Assembly: GCA_963768565.1 (NCBI GenBank) | Contig: CAVYIO010000015.1 | Location: forward strand, 124,001 to 188,000 | Direction: 5' to 3' | Source: JABDKH01 sp963768565 | GTDB lineage: Bacteria > Bacteroidota > Rhodothermia > Rhodothermales > JABDKH01 | DNA: 64,000 nucleotides | Shown: positions 46,808 through 54,746 of the stretch, in pieces | How positions within the stretch are numbered: the first letter of the stretch is position 1 | How the letters are laid out: each line of letters starts with the position of its first letter | Program-made: the position numbers and the translations under genes | Notes under the pieces: model-generated | Databases searched by the model: none | What the model was told of the DNA's origin: nothing | The model's input: the letters and a program-made list of their open reading frames with translations, nothing else

Positions 46808-48436
46808 TTATGGCCGCTTCGTAACGGGTGTGCCCGGGAAAGGTTTAACAGGATCGGTTACTCGTGAGCGATGTATCGGGGTTCCGTGGCGAGATCCCTC
46901 GCGCTTCAGAAGAATGCCGACAAAGATCGCCGACACCGCCACAATGGCGAGGGCGTAGGGCGCGGCCCGAGCAAACATCGCCTCGTTAGCGAAACCCCAG
47001 ACATTGGTAGAGAGCGTTTCAAATCCCGGCGGCGAAAGCAGAATCGTCAGCGGCAGCTCCTTCAGCGCGGACAGGAACACGAACGCGACGCTAACCACAA
47101 TACCGGTACGTAGCAGGGGCAGGGTCGTAGCGGCAAATGCGCGAAGCGGCGAATAGCCGAGTGAGCGCGCGGCCTCCTCGACATTCGGCGATAGCTGATA
47201 CAACGCGGCCCGAACGGGACCGATGGCTTCCGCAAGGAAGTGCAGCGTGTAGGCGAAGACAAGCAGCGCAAGGGTCTGGTAGATCATCGGGAATGCGCCG
47301 AGCGCAAAGAAGATGTACGCGAGGGCAAGCGCCAGCGGCGGAAGTGCATACCCGAGGTACGCAACACGTTCTACGGAGCGTGACAGCGGAGAGGGTTTGC
47401 GGACCCTTAGATAGGCAATGGGTATCGCAAGAAGTCCGGCAGAGACGGCCGCCAAACCGGAGGCCTCGACGGCGTTGATGAGCGGCTTCACCAGGTCGGC
47501 GAGGGCCCCGGCATTTGAGCCTGCCGCCCAGGCTGCGATGGAGACGACGGGGAATAGGACCGTCGCGCCGGCATAGGCGACGCAGTACAATGTCGCGAAC
47601 GGCTTCCACCGTCCCAGCGGCACGACGCCGGCGCCGCCCGCATGCCCACTGCCTGTGCGGTAAAGGGTGGTTCGCCGCAGTGCCCGCGCTTCCACGATGA
47701 GGAAGACACTTGTCAGAGCGAGAAGCGCCAGGGCCAGAATGGCGGCGTACGTGCGATCAAACGCCGCAACAAATTGCAGATAGATCGCCAGACTGAACGT
47801 CTCGAAACGCATGAGTGACACGACGCCGAAGTCGCCGGCAACATGCAGCACAACAAGTACTGCACCGGCGACCAGAGCCGGCCGCAATTGCGGGAGAGTC
47901 ACTCGCACCAGAACCTGCAGTCGATTGAGACCTAGAGATCGTGCCGCCTCCTCAAGCGATTCGTCAGCACGGAGAAGAGCCGCACGAGCATTGAGGAACA
48001 TGTACGGGGATAGATAAATCGAGAGCGCCGTGAGTGCGCCCCAGTATCCGTCGAGCGTTGGCAGGTCGATGCCGATGTAGCGGGCCAGCGTTCCGTACGA
48101 ACCGGTTGTACCGAGAATCACGTACGCCAGAACGTAGCCGGGCACGGCAAGAGGCAAGACCCCGATGATCGTAAAGAACGATCGAGAATGCAGATCAGTC
48201 CGCGCCGTGAGCCATGCGAGGGGAAGGGCCAGGACGGAACTGCCTGCCAGGACGCCACCGGCCAGTAGCAGGGTGTTGACGAGCAGTTGGAGATTTCTCT
48301 TGCTCAGGATCAGATCGACGGTCCGTTGCGCGTCGGCGCTCAGCGCACGTACCACGAGATACAGCAGCGGAATCGCCAGGCCGACCAGCACAATGGCGAT
48401 CGGAATCAAGAAATACCAGCGATAAAGCCTCTTCAC
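46808..48436 (-). CDS. fbpB: Iron(III)-type ABC importer permease (fused double domain)
   Basis: 542 residues from GTG 48436; upstream sequence belongs to the previous gene. About 12 helices form two homologous permease halves, each with its EAA loop (EEAARSLGLNRLQVLVRVTL and EEAARSLGYSPLRAFAATTL). This duplicated layout is typical of FbpB/SfuB permeases for ferric iron and of ThiP. The substrate-binding gene ends 16 bp upstream and the ATPase gene begins 21 bp downstream, so it is a compact operon. Confidence 0.92.
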   Translation of the reverse strand: MKRLYRWYFLIPIAIVLVGLAIPLLYLVVRALSADAQRTVDLILSKRNLQLLVNTLLLAGGVLAGSSVLALPLAWLTARTDLHSRSFFTIIGVLPLAVPGYVLAYVILGTTGSYGTLARYIGIDLPTLDGYWGALTALSIYLSPYMFLNARAALLRADESLEEAARSLGLNRLQVLVRVTLPQLRPALVAGAVLVVLHVAGDFGVVSLMRFETFSLAIYLQFVAAFDRTYAAILALALLALTSVFLIVEARALRRTTLYRTGSGHAGGAGVVPLGRWKPFATLYCVAYAGATVLFPVVSIAAWAAGSNAGALADLVKPLINAVEASGLAAVSAGLLAIPIAYLRVRKPSPLSRSVERVAYLGYALPPLALALAYIFFALGAFPMIYQTLALLVFAYTLHFLAEAIGPVRAALYQLSPNVEEAARSLGYSPLRAFAATTLPLLRTGIVVSVAFVFLSALKELPLTILLSPPGFETLSTNVWGFANEAMFARAAPYALAIVAVSAIFVGILLKREGSRHGTPIHRSRVTDPVKPFPGTPVTKRP

Positions 48437-48452
48437 TCGGGGAGCCCGCGAT

Positions 48453-49430
48453 CTATAACAGCCCGGCAGTTCTGAGCATTTCAAGGGTCCGCTCGAGATC
48501 ACGAAGATCGTCGAGGGCGATGGCGGGCTGCAGGGAATCCGAAACTTCCGGCATACGATCGGCCGCTGCAGCAACCGTGTACTCAAACGTCTCGGCGGCG
48601 AAGTATGCCTGGGACTCCGGACCGATCACAAACCGAATGAAATCGTGCGCCGCGTCCGCGTGACGACTTGCCGTCAGCACGCCGATGCCGGCAACATTGA
48701 TCAGATTGCCGACATCTCCGGCCTCGAACCCGGTCTGCCCGACGGGGAAGTCGGGATCTTCAGATTTGAAACGGTGCAGGTAGTAGTGGTTGGGGAGACC
48801 GAAGTCGATTTCGCCATTCGCAATGCCCTGCAGGATGGCTGTGTTCTTGGGATAGGAGCGCGCGCCATTGGCCTTCATCGCATTGAGCCACGTGCGGGTT
48901 TGTTCGTCTCCGGCGACCTTTCGCATCGCGGTCACAAACGCCTGAAAGGATCCGTTTGCCGGCGCCCAGCCCACCCGATCGCGGTACGCCGGAGCGACGA
49001 GGTCGAACACCGAGCCGGGTAGCGCCGCGGTGTCGGCACGGATGGTAGAGAATGCGAGAGTCCGGGCCCGTCCGCTGGTTGCGATCCATTTGCCTCCGGA
49101 GCCCCGGTATGAAGGATCCACATGGTTCAGCAGCGAGTCGGGCAGTGTCGTGAGCAGTCCGGAGGCCGCGACGGCGCCGAGCGCACCGGCATCCTGCGCC
49201 CAGAAAAGGTCCGCCTTGGATCGGTCTCCTTCTTCGGTGAGCGCGACCGCCAGTTGCGCCGTGTCACCGTATCTTACGTCGACCCGATTGCCCGTCTGTT
49301 CCTCGTATTTCAGCACGAGCGGCTCGACAAGGGCCTTGCTCCTGCCCGAATAGATGGTCAGGTGATCGGGCTCGGATCCGGTGCAGCCGAAGGAGACGAG
49401 AACCAGGCCTAGTAACAGGTTGCGATGCAT
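48453..49430 (-). CDS. fbpA: Iron(III)-type substrate-binding lipoprotein
   Basis: 325 residues. Lipobox VSFGC is followed by HLTIYSGRSKALVEPLVLKY, the usual start of FbpA/FutA-type ferric-binding proteins. Further on: GDTAQLAVALTEEGDRSKAD, LFWAQDAGALGAV, YPKNTAILQGIANGEIDFGL and NHYYLHRF, where the adjacent Tyr pair is the expected Fe(III) ligand. First gene of the operon. A TTTAGA-n5-TCTAAA palindrome 79 bp upstream suggests metal-dependent control. Confidence 0.9.
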   Translation of the reverse strand: MHRNLLLGLVLVSFGCTGSEPDHLTIYSGRSKALVEPLVLKYEEQTGNRVDVRYGDTAQLAVALTEEGDRSKADLFWAQDAGALGAVAASGLLTTLPDSLLNHVDPSYRGSGGKWIATSGRARTLAFSTIRADTAALPGSVFDLVAPAYRDRVGWAPANGSFQAFVTAMRKVAGDEQTRTWLNAMKANGARSYPKNTAILQGIANGEIDFGLPNHYYLHRFKSEDPDFPVGQTGFEAGDVGNLINVAGIGVLTASRHADAAHDFIRFVIGPESQAYFAAETFEYTVAAAADRMPEVSDSLQPAIALDDLRDLERTLEMLRTAGLL

Positions 49431-49508
49431 GGGATCAGTGACTGCGGAGTTATCGTTTTTGGGTTGGCGGAGCGATACGACCCTGGCCGCCCGCCCCCGA
49501 TTCTGTTA

Positions 49509-49525
49509 TTTAGACCGAATCTAAA
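49509..49525. promoter_or_regulatory. Palindromic operator upstream of the iron importer
   Basis: TTTAGA-CCGAA-TCTAAA is a perfect 6-bp inverted repeat with a 5-base centre. It lies between the divergent iron importer and oxidoreductase genes. Spacing and composition resemble operators of DtxR/MntR-type metal regulators more than the classical Fur 19-mer. Confidence 0.5.
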
Positions 49526-49619
49526 CAAGCCTGATCATTAATTGTAGCCTGGACGTTGTGCCGGGTACGGACCGGATGGAATATTCACTGCCGTCGAGGC
49601 TGCGACAATTCAAATCAGG

Positions 49620-50414
49620 ATGCCCATGAGGGTGCGCGAAGGCGGTTCGGTGCGGGTTCTGTTCGTAGGTGAGTCGAAATACACGGCCATCAGAAAAACG
49701 GCCCTTCGTTCCGGCCGGGCTGAAGGCGTCGCCGTGGACGTTGTCGATGCAACCGACGACCAATTCGGGCCGGGATCGGTCTGTTTCACGACTCTGGCGT
49801 CCGACGACGCGCTGGAACAGTCGAAACGGCTCTTGAAATCAGGATGTCACGTATTTCTAGATACGGTGCTCGTGCCGTTGCAAGATCTCCAGCAGCTCGC
49901 CTTGGTCGCGGAAGAAGCCGGCGTGGAGGTGGGCATCAGCCGGCCACTGCGGTATTCCAGCGCACTTGCCGGGTGGAATGACCGTGCGACCATCGCCACC
50001 ATCGCGGCCGAGTTCGGCGACGGACCCGATTCATGGCAGCGATGCCTGCTGCATACGATGGACCTGTGCGTCCATCTGTGTGGAACGGGGAATACGCGCC
50101 GCGTCGAGGCATCCGTGGAGCGGGCCGATCAGCTCTGGCCGATATTCGCGGCTGTCAGTCTGCGGTTTGACAATGGTTCACTTGCTCTGGCGTCGTTGCG
50201 AAAGACGGCGTCAGGCCCGGGCCCGACACGCTGCACCATCACAACGGGTCCGATTGTGAGCAGCCTCGAGCTTGCCGGTGGGACCGAAGCGTACGAAGCC
50301 GAAACAAGGGACTTCATCGAGCAGGTAGCCCGAGGTGCCCCTGCGCCCGTATCGATTTCGGATGGACTGGCGGGCGTCCGACTGCTGGACCAAGTGCAGG
50401 CGCTGCTACGTTAG
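49620..50414 (+). CDS. Gfo/Idh/MocA-like oxidoreductase homologue
   Basis: 264 residues. The N-terminus VRVLFVGESKYTAIRKTALR resembles a Rossmann strand-turn but lacks GxGxxG. The segment SGCHVFLDTVLVPLQDLQQL followed by VAEEAGVEVGISRPLRYSSA matches the conserved KPlA..SxxEAxxL/GVxxRYSP region of the family. The C-terminal DFIEQVARGAPAPVSISDGL is also typical. Because the dinucleotide loop is degenerate and the protein is short, it may be a non-catalytic relative. It is divergent from the iron importer. Confidence 0.7.
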   Translation: MPMRVREGGSVRVLFVGESKYTAIRKTALRSGRAEGVAVDVVDATDDQFGPGSVCFTTLASDDALEQSKRLLKSGCHVFLDTVLVPLQDLQQLALVAEEAGVEVGISRPLRYSSALAGWNDRATIATIAAEFGDGPDSWQRCLLHTMDLCVHLCGTGNTRRVEASVERADQLWPIFAAVSLRFDNGSLALASLRKTASGPGPTRCTITTGPIVSSLELAGGTEAYEAETRDFIEQVARGAPAPVSISDGLAGVRLLDQVQALLR

Positions 50415-50436
50415 CCTGCCCGTCAGACGTAACGCC

Positions 50437-51912
50437 ATGAGTACAGATATCAGATCAACACTCGAAAGCACTCCGCTGGGCTTCCTGCTGCGGCGCATCG
50501 GCGAGGTCGCGGACGGGGCCGGTGTGGAGGCGTATGCCGTGGGTGGCGTCGTGCGCGATCTGATCATCGGGCGGCCGACCAACGACGTCGATTTCGTGAC
50601 GGTCGGTGCGGGCACCGGGATTGATCTGGCGCAGGCCGTCGCCGCCGACTTCGGCGTCAAGCCGGTGAGCGTGTATCCGAAGTTCGGGACGGCTGCCGTT
50701 CGGATTCCTCCCGACGGCACGTTTTTCGAAGGATTGCTCCTCGAGTTCGTGGCTTCCCGTCGCGAAAGCTATCGAGCGGATTCACGAAAGCCCATCGTCG
50801 AAGACGGCTCCCTCGAAGATGATCAGCGGCGTCGCGACTTTACCATCAACGCAATGGCGATTCACCTGAATCAGCCCGGTTTCGGTGCGTTGATTGACCC
50901 GTTCGAGGGCCTGTCGGATCTCGACCGGAAGATGATACGCACCCCGCTGGAGCCGGAGGAGACCTTCGACGACGACCCGCTTCGAATGGTGCGGGCGGCG
51001 CGTTTCGCCTCACAACTCCAGTTTGAGATTGACCCGCGAGCACTCGACGCCATGGCCAGGCACGCCGATCGCATTACGATCGTGAGCCAGGAGCGCATCA
51101 CCGACGAACTCGAAAAGATCATCTGCTCGAATCGGCCTTCGGTCGGGTTCAAGATTCTTGAGAGCGCAGGGCTCCTCTCGCTCGTCTTCCCGGAGCTTGT
51201 GGATCTGAAAGGCGTCGAGACGGTGGAGGGGCAAAAGCACAAGGACAATTTCTATCACACGCTGGAGGTGCTGGACAATCTGGTGGAGATGACTCCCCGG
51301 CGTTCGTGTGACGAGACCGCCTGGCTCCGATGGGCCGCACTGCTTCATGACATTGGAAAGCCGTCTACGAAGAGGTTCTCCCGCGGCAGCGGCTGGACCT
51401 TCCACGGTCACGAGGAGGTCGGCGCCCGGATGATTGGAAGGCTCTTCCGGCGGCTGCGATTGCCCACGGACGATCGGATGAACTATGTACGAAAGATGAT
51501 CAGGCTTCACCACCGGCCGGTTTCCCTGGTCGACGAGCACGTCACCGATTCCGCGGTGCGGCGGCTGCTGTTTGACGCCGGCGATGAAGTCGATGACCTG
51601 ATGACGCTTGTTCGGGCGGATATCACATCCAAGAACCCCCGTCGAGTTCGCCGCTACCTGACAGCCTTCGACGAAGTCGATCGCAAAATGGTGGAGGTCG
51701 AAGAAAAGGACAGGCTGCGCCACTTTCAGCCGCCGGTCGACGGGAACGAGATCATGGAGGTGCTGGGTCTGCCGCCGTCTCGTGTGGTCGGTGACCTCAA
51801 GGAGGCCATCCGGGAGGCTATCCTGGACGGTCGCATCCCGAACGAACATGACGAGGCCTTTGAGTATTTGATGGAAATCAAGGACGACATCATCGCACGC
51901 CGATCAACCTGA
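50437..51912 (+). CDS. CCA tRNA nucleotidyltransferase / poly(A) polymerase family with HD domain
   Basis: 491 residues from ATG 50437. Class II nucleotidyltransferase core: GGVVRDLIIGRPTNDVDFV, then VYPKFGTAAVRIPPDGTFFE and RRDFTINAMAIHLNQPGFG, followed by the neck DDPLRMVRAARFASQLQFEI. An HD domain follows: LLHDIGKPSTKRFSRGSGW and TFHGHEEVGARMIGRLFRRL. This matches bacterial CCA-adding enzymes with an HD module. It adds or repairs the 3' CCA end of tRNA in the cytosol; a poly(A) polymerase role cannot be excluded from sequence alone. It lies 22 bp after the oxidoreductase gene. Confidence 0.92.
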   Translation: MSTDIRSTLESTPLGFLLRRIGEVADGAGVEAYAVGGVVRDLIIGRPTNDVDFVTVGAGTGIDLAQAVAADFGVKPVSVYPKFGTAAVRIPPDGTFFEGLLLEFVASRRESYRADSRKPIVEDGSLEDDQRRRDFTINAMAIHLNQPGFGALIDPFEGLSDLDRKMIRTPLEPEETFDDDPLRMVRAARFASQLQFEIDPRALDAMARHADRITIVSQERITDELEKIICSNRPSVGFKILESAGLLSLVFPELVDLKGVETVEGQKHKDNFYHTLEVLDNLVEMTPRRSCDETAWLRWAALLHDIGKPSTKRFSRGSGWTFHGHEEVGARMIGRLFRRLRLPTDDRMNYVRKMIRLHHRPVSLVDEHVTDSAVRRLLFDAGDEVDDLMTLVRADITSKNPRRVRRYLTAFDEVDRKMVEVEEKDRLRHFQPPVDGNEIMEVLGLPPSRVVGDLKEAIREAILDGRIPNEHDEAFEYLMEIKDDIIARRST

Positions 51913-51931
51913 CGGCGGCGACGCGAGGGAT

Positions 51932-52558
51932 ATGGAACAGCGCGACGATAACAACCAGCTGGACGCCGTGACGGACACCACAAGTCGGGACTGGAGTCCA
52001 GTGGTGCAAGAGCACGCACAGCGACTCCTGCGTGTTGTCGAACCGGTTGCCCGGGCGGCGAGTGGCTTTTCCGGATTCTTCTCGACGATGGCAATCGTTT
52101 CGACGGTGGCGGCGGCAGTTCTACTTCTGCTGTTGTTCGCAGGTATCGAAGGCTTGACGGTCTGGAAGATGGCGCTCGCAATCGTGGTGTCGATCCTGCT
52201 GCTCCTTCCGGGCGCAGTGCTCGGCGTGTTCTGGATCGGCCTCAGGCAGTTGATCACGATTCCGGGAGAACTCGCCGAAGCGTTGGGTGACTTCGGACAG
52301 CGGAGCGCTGCAGCCTTCGCGGATGCCTCGGCAGCCCCGGATGGACGCGGCCGGGTCCGCGGCTTGCTGCGTTTCGTGCGGTCGCTGGTGGACGTCCGCT
52401 CTTCGCTGCTTCAGAGCAGGGACGTCCTTACGAAGAGTATGGTCCTCGTTCGCGTAGCAAACCCGGTGAGCCTGGTCGTGGTTTTGGTAGCGACGGCTTT
52501 CGCCTGCCTGCTGGTGCTGATAGCATCAGCAGCAGCCATCCTATTCCTGGCTGCCTAG
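51932..52558 (+). CDS. Membrane protein of unknown function
   Basis: 208 residues. A polar N-terminus is followed by a pair of helices (VSTVAAAVLLLLLFAGI and MALAIVVSILLLLPGAVLGV), an amphipathic middle (ELAEALGDFGQRSAAAFADA) and a C-terminal helix (VVVLVATAFACLLVLIASAA). No family is recognised. It starts 19 bp after the CCA-enzyme gene. Its last 18 bases overlap the end of the degraded lipoprotein gene on the other strand. Confidence 0.7.
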   Translation: MEQRDDNNQLDAVTDTTSRDWSPVVQEHAQRLLRVVEPVARAASGFSGFFSTMAIVSTVAAAVLLLLLFAGIEGLTVWKMALAIVVSILLLLPGAVLGVFWIGLRQLITIPGELAEALGDFGQRSAAAFADASAAPDGRGRVRGLLRFVRSLVDVRSSLLQSRDVLTKSMVLVRVANPVSLVVVLVATAFACLLVLIASAAAILFLAA

Positions 52559-53001
52559 CGGAAAGTCTGTATTCCAGTTCCCGGCGCAGTCTACCTGCAT
52601 CGTGTTGCCAGACTGGAACACGTGAAGGTCGGCAGCGCCGTTCTCGACAGCGATGGGCCCTGACCTGGCATTGAGTGAAGCCTTCCTCTACGAGTCCTCC
52701 TTCCTGATTCGCCCAGAAGTTGAAGATGTTGTCCTCTACGTACGACACGTTAACGATCGTCTCGGCAACTACCCCCGTCGGTTCCCCTACACCTTTCGTC
52801 GGAAGGACTCGACGAGGTCGTAGCAGAGTGTGACGGTATCATCGCCTTCCGCGTACCTAGTATCGTAACGTAATTACCCTTGTTGATCCAATGAGTTAAT
52901 TATTCTGAGGATGTCATCTTTTCCCGTCGGGTCCCGTATCGCACGCGGTCCACGAACAGGCATGCAAGGCAAACGAGTGCAAAGACTTTCATAGTTCTCA
53001 T
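52541..53001 (-). pseudogene. Degraded small lipoprotein gene (several frame changes)
   Basis: Starts at ATG 53001, overlapping the previous stop (ATGA), with a signal-like MRTMKVFALVCLACLF. Readable pieces then appear in different frames: GKDDILRIINSLDQQG, YAEGDDTVTLCYDLVESFRR, VAETIVNVSYVEDNIFNFW followed by ANQEGGLVEEGFTQ, and ENGAADLHVFQSGNTMQVDC ending WNTDFPLGSQE at 52541. At least four frame changes or stops are needed to join them. That is more than in other genes here, so true decay is likely. The function of the original is unknown. Confidence 0.55.
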
Positions 53002-53585
53002 GGCGTAGTCTCCGGGCTGTCCCGCGGCCGGATCGATTGGCTGCGGATTCGTAAAAGGTGTCGCGCACGCCAAGAATAGCTGATCCAGATCGGAAAGTCA
53101 CGCGGGTCGCAATAAGGACCGGGCGAACGGCGGCCACGGTCAACGGTCAGTCGGGTACGCGAGCGACGGGCCCGTGCAGCAGTGCTAGTCGGCTCCTTCA
53201 TTGCCGGACGGATGTCCCAGAGAAGCATCTGCTCGATATCGCCGTAATCTTCCTCGCCGTCGGTGTCCACGAACGAGTAGTCGCCGAACTCGTCCCGCTT
53301 CGACTGCACTATGCGCGTCCAGCGTACGCCATCCGGGTCGGTGAACTCGTCAGGGAACGGACTTTCGATGCGGTACGACGGGTGGTAATTGCGGTACGTC
53401 TTCTCTGCTTCGTAGAGAGCGGCTCTCCGGGCGCCCGCCTTGGTCGAACTGGTGCCGACAACGCGGAACGGTGTGATGGTGATGGAAGCTTCGAAGGTGC
53501 CATCTTCGAGGTCTTCGTATTCCGGGCGCATCACTTTGAAGTCACCGGGGACGGGATAGGCGCTTCTCTCAGTTGTCTCGAGCAT
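52998..53585 (-). CDS. Protein of unknown function
   Basis: 195 residues from ATG 53585. No signal peptide or membrane helix. The centre reads FKVMRPEYEDLEDGTFEASI, then TITPFRVVGTSSTKAGARRA and SYRIESPFPDEFTDPDGVRW. The C-terminal 60 residues are Arg-rich (RARRSRTRLTVDRGRRSPG) and may be poorly conserved. No known family. The 3' end overlaps the degraded lipoprotein start by 4 bases, so they were once co-translated. Confidence 0.5.
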   Translation of the reverse strand: MLETTERSAYPVPGDFKVMRPEYEDLEDGTFEASITITPFRVVGTSSTKAGARRAALYEAEKTYRNYHPSYRIESPFPDEFTDPDGVRWTRIVQSKRDEFGDYSFVDTDGEEDYGDIEQMLLWDIRPAMKEPTSTAARARRSRTRLTVDRGRRSPGPYCDPRDFPIWISYSWRARHLLRIRSQSIRPRDSPETTP

Positions 53586-53878
53586 AACAGTCGTTTTCAG
53601 TCCAATTTTACCGATCGCAGCGGTCTGCGTACGTGCAAAGAGTCTTGCCTGGTTTGACAGGCGGGTTGTCCGAACCCCTGCAATTCGAGGGCGTTCCCGC
53701 GCGCCGCCTGAGCGAAGGAAATTCATATGGCGCGGCACCGGCCGGAGTTCGGAGTGGGATGGCAGTCCGAGCCTGTTATTTTTTGGCTCGAAGATTCGTG
53801 TTCGGGTCGCCCGGCGTATTGCTTTCCTGATGACGTGTATGTTATTTCTGAAGCCTGAGGACCACCCCTGGAGGTGGT
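53586..53878. other. Spacer with one hairpin
   Basis: 293 bp without a supported gene. A hairpin ACCACC-CCTGG-AGGTGGT near 53860-53878 precedes the acidic-protein gene and may mask or mimic a ribosome-binding site (GGAGGTGG). Confidence 0.4.
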
Positions 53879-54202
53879 TTGAGTCGGTCACTCCGCGTGC
53901 AAGAAACAGGCGATGCAATGATGCTCCATTCTCAGGCTGACGGCTGCCTCGACCTCGACGGTGCCGGCATCTCGCTGCCGGCCGGTATCCGGACGGCGGT
54001 AATCGAGCGAGCACGATTCTCATGGGTCGGATCGCTTCCGTTGCGGGTCGTGATGGATGGCCAGGACGACGATTTCGAAAGCGACTTCGAGGACGACTTC
54101 GACGACGACGATCTTGATGATCTGGTTGAGGTTGAGGACGACGACTTCGACAGTCTTGATGACCTCGACGAAGACCTGGATGATTTCGACGACGAAGTTT
54201 GA
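53879..54202 (+). CDS. Small protein with Asp-rich tail
   Basis: 107 residues if TTG 53879 is used; ATG 53918 or 54054 are alternatives. The last ~48 residues consist mainly of Asp and Glu with spaced Phe and Leu (for example GQDDDFESDFEDDFDDDDLD). The first half contains LDLDGAGISLPAGIRTAVIE. Asp-rich tails of this type occur in small proteins of Bacteroidota relatives and may bind cations or basic proteins. The opposite strand reads as Ser/Lys/Arg-rich and looks like a shadow. Start and reality are moderately uncertain. Confidence 0.45.
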   Translation: MSRSLRVQETGDAMMLHSQADGCLDLDGAGISLPAGIRTAVIERARFSWVGSLPLRVVMDGQDDDFESDFEDDFDDDDLDDLVEVEDDDFDSLDDLDEDLDDFDDEV

Positions 54203-54746
54203 TGGCTGGCGCGTCGTCCTTTTGTCGGTTGGCGTGGCGCGTCAATTGCTGGTCGAGCTGCGTGTTTCCGGCCGGGCTTTGCCCCGAAGTCCGTTATTGC
54301 GAGGACTGTGCACCATCCTTTGTTCGTTACCTGTGGATAACGCGATTGTGTCTGTGCGCATCTTGTTGACACGCGTTGCCAATAACGGACATCACCATAT
54401 GTCGGCGAAAGAGCCCGCGTGGCGATCGTTTATTTTTCATGGGCTGAAGGCCGGTATCGAAGTAGCGCAAGTGAAAACAACGCTGTTGAAAGATTTCATT
54501 TGCATAACGGACGTCGAGACATTTAATTAGATCGTGCGCGGAGTTGCCGCGCGCGGAACGGTTTATGGCCAGGCGGCGATAGACCGTTATTCGTCTCCGC
54601 TCTTTTCTTTGCTGTCCCTACGATTTGGGGACGCGTCCTGCCCGCAGTTGCGAACGTCCCGCAGCACCGGGGACGAGCCAGCCTGATCCGTTCATAGGTC
54701 CGTGTGGATCCCACCGAGAAACACGCGACCCCGCAACATCGCCGAT
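54203..54746. other. Long leader region upstream of nrdJ
   Basis: 544 bp with no gene recognised. It holds a perfect DnaA-box nonamer TGTGGATAA (54332-54340), two ATAACGGAC repeats (about 54383 and 54503), a GC-rich GCGCGG..CCGCGC inverted repeat near 54537-54557, and AT-rich patches (TTTATTTTTC near 54430). I see no B12 riboswitch hallmark. Confidence 0.45.

Noticed and set aside
53932..54372. Ser/Lys/Arg-rich minus-strand frame
   Set aside because: It is the mirror of the Asp-rich codons on the plus strand and low in complexity.
54203..54746. Cobalamin riboswitch before the B12-dependent RNR
   Set aside because: I looked for the B12-box type core and conserved stems and saw none.
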